25,426 nucleotides of DNA, taken from contig CABQAC010000003.1 of assembly GCA_902462035.1 (NCBI GenBank), forward strand, positions 1 through 25,426, written 5' to 3'. Source of the stretch: an uncultured Eubacteriales bacterium (GTDB lineage Bacteria; Bacillota; Clostridia; Oscillospirales; Acutalibacteraceae). The notes below the pieces were generated by a model that ran no database searches, was not told the origin of the DNA, and saw only the letters and a list, made by a program, of their open reading frames with translations. The position numbers and the translations under genes are program-made. Every line of letters begins with the position of its first letter. Position 1 is the first letter of the stretch. Of this stretch, positions 1-5,458 are shown in pieces.

Positions 1-10
1 GCTCCTAATC

Positions 11-35
11 CCACCCGCCTAGCGGGTGGTTTTTT
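11..35 (+). terminator. Rho-independent terminator of an upstream gene
   Basis: An 8-bp perfect GC-rich stem (11-18 with 22-29, loop of 3) is followed directly by six T at 30-35. It should end a plus-strand transcript that begins left of the window. Confidence 0.75.
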
Positions 36-66
36 GTAGGGTACAACGCTTCGCTATGTACCCTAC
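36..66. repeat. Perfect 9-bp inverted repeat
   Basis: GTAGGGTAC at 36-44 is repeated inverted at 58-66 around a 13-nt loop. It follows the terminator without a gap. It has no T-run of its own, so it may be a small repeat end or an RNA structure; no function can be assigned. Confidence 0.45.
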
Positions 67-81
67 TTGCTAAAGCATAAT

Positions 82-114
82 AAAAATGGACGCTGCCAAT
101 AGAAGCAGCGCCCA
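82..114 (-). terminator. Terminator of the kinase/regulator operon
   Basis: Arms 87-96 and 105-114 pair over 10 positions (one G-T pair) with an 8-nt loop. On the minus strand the hairpin is followed by an A/T tract containing five T (82-86). It lies 19 nt beyond the stop codon of the sensor kinase, the right place for the end of that operon. Confidence 0.7.
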
Positions 115-132
115 TTCATAAAATAAAATGTA

Positions 133-1428
133 TCATGTTGGAATAGGAAGGATAAGTTGCAGGGTAAAAATTCCATTTTCTATTTTGGTGCTGGATTGCC
201 CACCGTATTTTTCGGCAGCCTTCTGGATATTTGACAGACCAAAACCGTGCAAAAAAGAATCGGCTTTGCTGGTCCGTTTCGGGACAGGTATGCCAGACCG
301 CGTATTGTTGCTTACAATAATCACCAGCATATCCTGCCTTCGTTCAGCTTTTACGGTAATCAGCCGCTGCTCCTGCGGAAGTTTTTCGCTGGCCTCTATC
401 GCGTTGTCTAACGCGTTTCCAAAAATCGCGCTTATGTCCAGGGCGTCTACAAACGAGCCATCCTCGAAGTGTACAAGCACATTAAAATCAATTCCCTCTT
501 CTTTTGCAACGGTTGCTTTTTCCCGGATGATAATATCCAAAAACTCATTTCCCGTATGGATATAGTTCTCATAATCTGCTATCTGTGAATGTATTTTTTC
601 GACCATCTGCCGGGTAAAGTCCGTACCCTGGCTGCCTTCCAATACAAGCAAATGGTTCTTCATATCATGATAAATGCTCCGAATTCTTTCTTCCGCCTTT
701 AGCTTATCCCTATAATACGTGTACTGCTGATGAAGATGCGTGATCTGCATTTGATCTTTCTGTTCCTGCTCACGCAAATGAAATATGTTCTTTGAATAAA
801 GAAAATGTATCATAAACATAAAACTGAAAGCCATTGTAACCACATCTATGGTGTGCAGCACGATTGTATCCAAGTTCAAAAATGAATATAGCGAAATAAA
901 GAACAGAATCAGCACAACTAAAAAGTCAACGGTTAATACGATCAAATCACCCATCCGTATCTTGTACTCAAATCCCTTTAACAGCTCATAAACACAAATG
1001 AGCACCAATAACCGTATCAGGATATTCAAAACATATATTTGCCATTTTATCATCTCTGTTCCGTTTATAACAACGAAAATATCCCCTTCCCACAACCAAC
1101 TCGCCAATACAAATAGTACTCTTTCCGGCAATATCACTAAAGAAGTAAACCATATTTCCAAAGTAACAATAATCGATATGACCGAATCCCTATAGCAACA
1201 TATTGTCATCAAAAAGGCTATTCCCATCACCAAAAATATTTTTAATGCCCCTATGTCCGAAAACCACGTTGCTATAAATGCCACCAAAAACAAAATGACT
1301 GACGGAGCAATGAACGATATATCTTTTTTAAATCTCGGCTCTTTTAAAAAACAGGAAAGCAACGCGCACAGGGAAAAAGTCTCCGTTACGGTTACCAATA
1401 AATCCATTAGTTGATACAGTTCCATCAT
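133..1428 (-). CDS. AgrC-like membrane sensor histidine kinase
   Basis: Sensor kinase of the AgrC/HPK10 type, 431 residues, anchored in the cytoplasmic membrane. The first 215 residues are mostly hydrophobic and form about six membrane segments, the part that in AgrC relatives senses a peptide. A short coiled-coil linker (about 215-245) leads to the phosphoacceptor box with His254 in HDMKNHL. The GHKL ATPase follows: N-box at 337-345 (GNALDNAIE) and G-box GFGLSN at 395-400. The frame is open further upstream, but the ATG at 1428 overlaps the stop of the response regulator gene as ATGA, so the two are translationally coupled; a second ATG follows at 1425. The partner is the LytTR regulator just upstream. 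No agrB or agrD-like gene for a cognate peptide is visible, so the ligand is unknown. Confidence 0.9.
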   Translation of the reverse strand: MMELYQLMDLLVTVTETFSLCALLSCFLKEPRFKKDISFIAPSVILFLVAFIATWFSDIGALKIFLVMGIAFLMTICCYRDSVISIIVTLEIWFTSLVILPERVLFVLASWLWEGDIFVVINGTEMIKWQIYVLNILIRLLVLICVYELLKGFEYKIRMGDLIVLTVDFLVVLILFFISLYSFLNLDTIVLHTIDVVTMAFSFMFMIHFLYSKNIFHLREQEQKDQMQITHLHQQYTYYRDKLKAEERIRSIYHDMKNHLLVLEGSQGTDFTRQMVEKIHSQIADYENYIHTGNEFLDIIIREKATVAKEEGIDFNVLVHFEDGSFVDALDISAIFGNALDNAIEASEKLPQEQRLITVKAERRQDMLVIIVSNNTRSGIPVPKRTSKADSFLHGFGLSNIQKAAEKYGGQSSTKIENGIFTLQLILPIPT

Positions 1429-2141
1429 AATATATTCCCCCAATAGTCCGCCAATCTCTCCATAAACGCTTTCCTTTTTGGCTGACTGATGGGAATGGTT
1501 TCTCCTGTTACAAGCTGCACTTGCAGGTCTTTCCCATTGGCGTTTTTCACATAATGAAGATTCACAAGACAACTGGTATGGCAGCGTGCAAACCCTCTGT
1601 CTGACAGCTCATTTTCCATCTCTTTCATGCTTTTGTTGCACATAACCTCACCCTCTTCCGTGTGAAGGCGAAGTTTGCGTCCCGAGGTTTCCACATAGGA
1701 AAGCGAATTTAACATTACCTTGCATCGCCCCGTATCGTTAGAAATCACGATGCTCGGGGCGTTCTCTTTTCTGTGCTGTTTCAGCCATTGGTTTATTTCA
1801 GCCTTTAATCGAATATATTGAATCGGCTTAATGATGTAGTCAGATGCCTGATATTTATATCCCTCTAAACCGTATTGCGTTAGCGTTGTTAAGAAAATAA
1901 TACTCACCTTTTCGTCCTTTTGCCGGATGCGCTCTGCCGTTGCCAGACCGTTTAACAGCTTCATCTGTATATCCAGAAAAATCAAGTCTATGGATGGATC
2001 ATATTTTTCAATCAGTTCCAGTCCATCATAGTAAGACGTCACTTTTATATTCCTGCCGGTTTCTTCGGCGTATTGGTTTAACAGTCCTGTAAGATGGTCT
2101 ACAAAAACAGATTCATCATCACAGATTGCAACGTTTAACAC
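1425..2141 (-). CDS. LytTR-family response regulator (AgrA-like)
   Basis: DNA-binding response regulator, 238 residues. The receiver domain (about 1-125) has the acidic pair Asp8/Asp9 and the phosphoacceptor Asp57 in FLDIQM, then T and K switch positions (LTT near 85, IKP near 105). A LytTR DNA-binding domain fills about 130-236, including the SYVET and FARCHTSCLVN stretches typical of that fold. I chose the GTG at 2141 because the AAGGGGGG ribosome binding site sits about 6 nt upstream and the protein then begins MLNVAICDDE, as in AgrA relatives; a longer frame to 2204 has no such signal. First gene of a two-gene operon, with its stop overlapping the kinase start. The target genes are not evident; LytTR regulators usually bind direct repeats upstream of their targets. 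Confidence 0.9.
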   Translation of the reverse strand: MLNVAICDDESVFVDHLTGLLNQYAEETGRNIKVTSYYDGLELIEKYDPSIDLIFLDIQMKLLNGLATAERIRQKDEKVSIIFLTTLTQYGLEGYKYQASDYIIKPIQYIRLKAEINQWLKQHRKENAPSIVISNDTGRCKVMLNSLSYVETSGRKLRLHTEEGEVMCNKSMKEMENELSDRGFARCHTSCLVNLHYVKNANGKDLQVQLVTGETIPISQPKRKAFMERLADYWGNIL

Positions 2142-2175
2142 CAGTATCCCCCCTTTCTCGCTGCTCATCTTCAAT

Positions 2176-2204
2176 ATTATACTATATTTAACAAAATTTC
2201 TCAA
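2176..2204 (-). promoter_or_regulatory. Sigma-A promoter of the two-component operon
   Basis: Read on the minus strand: TTGAGA (2199-2204), a 17-nt spacer, then TATAAT (2176-2181). The -10 box ends 34 nt before the GTG start of the response regulator. No clear LytTR direct repeats were found next to it. Confidence 0.6.
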
Positions 2205-2551
2205 TGTGTTTCGGCCCGTGAATTATGGCATAATCATAACCACATAATCTACTTCACTCCTCTTTGTTCTTTTTTCGTCTATTTTTATGGACCTCTGAAC
2301 CGATTATCTCTCATAACATAGATTATCAGCCTGTTTCTTCAATAGGACATAAGCCGAGGGATATGTTTTAGCAATCCATCAGCTTCTCATTTATCTGTAT
2401 CCTGTTTTTATTGTGGGACTAGGCGCTTCCATTTTTCACCCTGGCTAGGCTATTATAGCGGGCATGGGCGTTTCGCACCGCTGCTCCGGCCTTGCTCAGA
2501 AATAAAAAAGCTCGGCAACCGCATGAATACTCGGTTTCCGCGCATAGACGC
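2205..2551. other. Intergenic stretch without a recognisable gene
   Basis: AT-rich for the first 200 nt and more balanced afterwards. A minus-strand frame (to 2419) crosses it but has no ribosome binding site and merely shadows the recombinase 3' region. I looked for an AIP-type peptide gene and for agrB and saw neither. It holds the transition from the two-component locus to the mobile element. Confidence 0.5.
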
Positions 2552-2584
2552 AAAAACAGCCTTCCAAAATGGAAGGCTATTTTT
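2552..2584. terminator. Bidirectional terminator at the recombinase 3' end
   Basis: Perfect 8-bp stem AGCCTTCC (2558-2565) with GGAAGGCT (2571-2578), loop 5. Five A precede it (2552-2556) and five T follow it (2580-2584), so it can stop transcription in both directions. The stop codon of the recombinase frame (2577-2579) lies in the stem. Confidence 0.7.
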
Positions 2585-4310
2585 GTATCAAAGTTTGTGC
2601 TTTGATTTGTAAGGGTGAGATAAAAAAGATCTCTCGGCATTTTTTGATAACGATTTGAACCCACGTACCCGAAAAAGGTTGGTAGCAAGCCGGAACGTCG
2701 CGCACGCGTTTACAAGCGAGCAGCGAAGGCGCAGCGTGACCTTTTTCGGAGAGGAGACGCAGCGAAATGAGCGCGCCGGCGACTTTTGTAAAAAAGTCGC
2801 CGCAAGCGATATGCAGCTTGCGGCGACGTGGTGCACCGAGGCAATCCAAATCCGAACCCATATTTTCTTTAGAAAGTGCGTTTTTCACATCCTCAAAAGT
2901 GATTGTTTTTGTTCCGTCTTTGTAGTTGAAAGTGATAACAACCTTATCGTCAAAAAGATAGATTGCATTTACGAAAGTATCAATCAGCATCTTGCGGTGG
3001 GACTGCTGCCGCACATCCAACTTGTGGAAACGATGCAGCCAGAAGGTCACAAACTCGGCGCTTACTTTGGGCTTCACTAACTGTTCGTTTGCAATGCGGA
3101 TTTCCAAATCTTCTTTTGTGGCCTCTAATTCTTCCAGACGACTTTTTGTGGATTTTGTGAGGATGCCTTGCTGAATGGCGTTGAGCAAGTTTTGTATGCC
3201 TGTGTTGGCCTCCTGCAACTGTTGTTCATAAAGCGGAAGATTGGAACTCTCCCTATCCTGCAAATCCATAATCATAGATACAATGGCTTCAATGGCTTTA
3301 TCGTCCATGACCATCTTCATAGTAGCGTCAACAACCAAATCTTCCAGCCAGTCTTTTTTGACAGGCTTTTTCTTGCAGTTGGCGCGTTTCTTTTTAACGG
3401 ATACGCATTTGTAGTAGCGGTAGACTTTGGCTGTGTGACTTGTCCCGCTCTCGCCGCAAAGGTAAGCGCTGCAGTAGCCGCAAAAGAGTTTTGTTGTCAG
3501 CAGATAATCTTCCTCCGCTTTATGCCGGGCAGGGGCTTTCTTGTTCTTTGCCATTTTCTCTTGAACCCGTTCAAACAAGTCATTGGGAACAATGGCGGGT
3601 ATCCCCTCCGGGACGACGACATTCCGATACCTAAACTCTCCTATGTAGCGACGGTTATTCAATAAATGCTGAACACTGTTGTAGGTCATGGGCTGGTTGC
3701 GTGTATTCTTCATGCCCTGCTCGTTGAGCCAGTCGCGGATAGCCGTCATGGTCGCGCCCTCGTCGTATCGTTTGAACACTTCTAAAATGAACGGCGCGGT
3801 CAGCGGGTCAAGCTGAAAGTGCTGTTCCTCGTCAATCACATAACCGATAGGAAGCGTGCCGCCGTTGTATTTGCATTTGAGGGCGTTATCCGTCATACCG
3901 CGAATAACTTTTTCGGAGAGATCAGCGGAGTAGTATTCCGCATAACCCTCAAGAACGGATTCAAGGATAATGCCCTCTGCTCCATCGGAAATAATCTCGG
4001 TAGCGGACACGACTTTGACGCCGTTCTTTTTCAGAGTGGATTTATACCGGGCGCTGTCATAGCGGTTTCTTGCGAATCTGTCCAGCTTCCAGACAATCAC
4101 CATGTCAAACAGCTTTTTGCCGCTGTCCTTTATCATGTTCTGAAACTCCGGGCGGTTGTCAGTCTTGGCAGAAAAGGCGCGGTCTATGTAGTGGCGCAAA
4201 ACCGTGATACCGTTCTTCTCTGCAAAAGCGGTACATTCCCGAAGTTGCCCTTCAATGGATTCCTCGCGCTGGCTGTCGGAGGAATAGCGGGCGTAAATAA
4301 CAGCTTTCAT
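2577..4310 (-). CDS. Large serine recombinase (integrase)
   Basis: Site-specific recombinase that probably integrates and excises this element; 577 residues as read. The resolvase catalytic domain (about 1-150) has the YARYSS motif with Arg8 and Ser10, Ser10 being the nucleophile, and a second arginine cluster (LDRFARNR, near 75-85). A recombinase domain follows (about 165-270), then a zinc ribbon with CGYC and a later Cys pair, and a coiled coil (about 350-400). The last 110 residues, after GSDLDCLGAP, are arginine/cysteine rich and read through a palindromic block, so they look like flanking DNA rather than an evolved domain; the native end may be near 2830. The ATG overlaps the stop of the preceding small gene as ATGA. 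Third gene of a repressor/unknown/recombinase operon. Confidence 0.9.
   Translation of the reverse strand: MKAVIYARYSSDSQREESIEGQLRECTAFAEKNGITVLRHYIDRAFSAKTDNRPEFQNMIKDSGKKLFDMVIVWKLDRFARNRYDSARYKSTLKKNGVKVVSATEIISDGAEGIILESVLEGYAEYYSADLSEKVIRGMTDNALKCKYNGGTLPIGYVIDEEQHFQLDPLTAPFILEVFKRYDEGATMTAIRDWLNEQGMKNTRNQPMTYNSVQHLLNNRRYIGEFRYRNVVVPEGIPAIVPNDLFERVQEKMAKNKKAPARHKAEEDYLLTTKLFCGYCSAYLCGESGTSHTAKVYRYYKCVSVKKKRANCKKKPVKKDWLEDLVVDATMKMVMDDKAIEAIVSMIMDLQDRESSNLPLYEQQLQEANTGIQNLLNAIQQGILTKSTKSRLEELEATKEDLEIRIANEQLVKPKVSAEFVTFWLHRFHKLDVRQQSHRKMLIDTFVNAIYLFDDKVVITFNYKDGTKTITFEDVKNALSKENMGSDLDCLGAPRRRKLHIACGDFFTKVAGALISLRLLSEKGHAAPSLLACKRVRDVPACYQPFSGTWVQIVIKKCREIFFISPLQIKAQTLIQK
2669..2827. repeat. 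Palindrome-rich block in the recombinase 3' region
   Basis: Three inverted repeats lie within 160 nt. CCGAAAAAGGT at 2669-2679 pairs with its perfect complement at 2739-2749. CGGCGACTTTT at 2777-2787 pairs with 2792-2802. A 12-bp arm at 2796-2807 pairs with 2816-2827 around an 8-nt loop. The last two share 2796-2802, so they are alternative folds. This is unlike normal coding sequence, although the recombinase frame runs through it. It may be a dispersed intergenic repeat or the recombinase attachment region. Copy number elsewhere cannot be seen from this window. Confidence 0.6.
2849..2861. other. Candidate left attachment core (13 bp)
   Basis: AATCCGAACCCAT here is identical to 15062-15074 at the other end of the element, in the same orientation. 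It lies in the 3' part of the recombinase gene, a usual place for an attachment site of large serine recombinases. A 13-bp match can arise by chance in 25 kb; its place at both presumed ends is what makes it notable. Confidence 0.35.
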
Positions 4311-4606
4311 GGCTTCGCCTCCCCGTCAAGATTTTCTTTTGCAAGTCGGCTCATATCATCAACAAACTTCTGAAAAGTTTCCGTTCCCTCAAGGTGAATA
4401 TCGTTGTAATAGATGGGTTTGCCGAAAAGAATCTTCGCGGCCCTTTTGATTCGTCCCCACAGCGTATTGTAGTTATGGTCGTATCTGGAATCTTGAATGG
4501 AAATATTATAGTCGATGTCGCCATCCTCCCATACTGTTTTTTCAATCACAAACATACAGCATTTGCAGTCGCAAGGGAGGGTAATCATTTTTCGTTTTTC
4601 TTGCAT
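4307..4606 (-). CDS. Small unknown protein of the recombinase operon
   Basis: I do not recognise this 99-residue protein. It begins with a cysteine cluster (CDCKCC near residues 12-17) that could bind metal, continues as a soluble mixed-charge domain with a W and several Y/D, and ends in a lysine/glutamate-rich helix. The ATG at 4606 is preferred because GGAGG sits 7 nt upstream; an internal ATG at 4588, which overlaps the repressor stop as ATGA, has no good site. The start overlaps the repressor gene by 22 nt and the stop overlaps the recombinase start, so translation of all three is coupled. A role as an excision or directionality factor is possible from position only. Confidence 0.7.
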   Translation of the reverse strand: MQEKRKMITLPCDCKCCMFVIEKTVWEDGDIDYNISIQDSRYDHNYNTLWGRIKRAAKILFGKPIYYNDIHLEGTETFQKFVDDMSRLAKENLDGEAKP

Positions 4607-4956
4607 TTCTCACCCTCCATCATCATAAACAAGGTTTCCTTTAGCTTCTCGTTCATAGGAGATTCCGGGTCGAAACACATTTCAATAAAGCGGCGCATTT
4701 CCTCTTTATCGGGCGCAACCTTGGGCTTAAACTCGTATGTCACGCCCTGCGGCTTGTCCGTCCGGGCAAAAATATAATCCAATGACACATCGAAGTAATC
4801 TGCATAGCGGCGGAATATATCAATCGGCGGGGTGGATTGTCCGTTTTCGTATCGGTTGACGCTGGATTGCGTAGAGCCGATGGCTTCCGCCAGTTTCACC
4901 TGTGAAACGCCGATGCTCTCACGCAGATATTTCAACCGTTTACCCACTTCTTTCAT
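4585..4956 (-). CDS. XRE-family transcriptional repressor
   Basis: Phage/ICE-type repressor, 123 residues. The N-terminal 60 residues form a helix-turn-helix of the Cro/CI type: VGKRLKYLRE, VSQVKLAEAIG, TQSSVNRYENG, then the FDVSLDYIFA segment that closes the fold. The C-terminal half is charged and ends in a lysine-rich tail. The ATG at 4956 has GGAGG 8 nt upstream; a TTG five codons earlier would place the GGAGG inside the gene. It is first in the operon with the small unknown gene and the recombinase and probably controls it. A 19-bp palindrome just upstream of its promoter is the best operator candidate. Confidence 0.88.
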   Translation of the reverse strand: MKEVGKRLKYLRESIGVSQVKLAEAIGSTQSSVNRYENGQSTPPIDIFRRYADYFDVSLDYIFARTDKPQGVTYEFKPKVAPDKEEMRRFIEMCFDPESPMNEKLKETLFMMMEGEKCKKNEK

Positions 4957-4985
4957 CTTCAAAACCTCCAATATGAGTTGTTTCC

Positions 4986-5014
4986 ATTATAACCCGAATT
5001 ATACAATATTGCAA
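4986..5014 (-). promoter_or_regulatory. Promoter of the repressor/recombinase operon
   Basis: On the minus strand: TTGCAA (5009-5014), 17-nt spacer, TATAAT (4986-4991). The -10 box ends 29 nt before the repressor ATG. This is a near-consensus sigma-A promoter. Confidence 0.7.
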
Positions 5015-5025
5015 CCCATTTATCA

Positions 5026-5044
5026 AAATTATTCCGAATAATTT
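5026..5044. promoter_or_regulatory. Palindromic operator candidate for the XRE repressor
   Basis: AAATTATTC (5026-5034) and GAATAATTT (5036-5044) are perfect inverted arms around a single central C. The site begins 11 nt upstream of the -35 box of the repressor promoter. Its size and symmetry fit a dimeric XRE protein, and a related half-site (CGAATTAT, 4995-5002) lies in the promoter spacer. Confidence 0.55.
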
Positions 5045-5054
5045 GATGTGAACT

Positions 5055-5091
5055 TGCCGCCGCGCTTGTATAGACGCGGCGGCAGTTTTTT
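5055..5091 (+). terminator. Strong terminator left of the transfer region
   Basis: Perfect 10-bp stem TGCCGCCGCG (5055-5064) with CGCGGCGGCA (5075-5084), loop of 10, then a G and six T. It points right, yet no plus-strand gene precedes it nearby. It may end stray transcripts or transcripts antisense to the recombinase operon before the oriT. Confidence 0.75.
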
Positions 5092-5125
5092 CCGACTGCG
5101 AAAGCGGGCGGAATGGCAAAAGAAA

Positions 5126-5310
5126 ACGGCGCGGCTGTCCGACAGGGAGGACAGATCGCGCCGTCTTTGCTTTGCGTTTTGGAGGGAATGCGGTCACACT
5201 TGCGGGGCAAGTGGATACCATTTCCGACAAAACTGGGGGTTTCCAAAGGGGGCGATAAGCCGCCCTTTGGCACACAACCTTGCTTGCAAGGTGTAGTGTG
5301 TTATACCTGC
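5126..5310 (+). other. MobV-type origin of transfer (oriT) candidate
   Basis: A gene-free, hairpin-rich stretch. ACGGCGCG (5126-5133) pairs with 5157-5164, with an inner TGTCC/GGACA pair. CCAAAGGG (5243-5250) pairs with 5263-5270. ACCTTGC (5277-5283) pairs with GCAAGGT (5286-5292) inside CACAC (5271-5275)/GTGTG (5296-5300). The sequence that follows the last hairpin, TAGTGTGTTATAC (5294-5306), matches as I recall it the nick region of pMV158-family plasmids, where MobV relaxases cut within GTGTG/TTAT. The element has a MobV relaxase on the same strand at 13708. The remaining stretch to 5458 holds no gene that I can support. Confidence 0.7.
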
Positions 5311-5458
5311 TGCCACGGCTGACGGGCAAAATGAGGGTGTCGCATGATGGACACACTCGTTTTGTTCGGCAGGGAAGCGGACAGGTTTTTGCGAATGAGC
5401 ATGAGCAAAAAGTCTGTTCGGTTTCAGAAAGTGATAGTAGGTATATGCGTTCTTATCG

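Noticed and set aside
2419..2688. Minus-strand 89-residue frame downstream of the recombinase
   Set aside because: It overlaps the recombinase 3' region and the terminator hairpin, has no ribosome binding site, and its composition is like out-of-frame sequence.
2796..2827. Hairpin as a possible CRISPR repeat or riboswitch
   Set aside because: No regularly spaced copies occur in the window and no aptamer-like conserved core is seen; it fits a plain inverted repeat.
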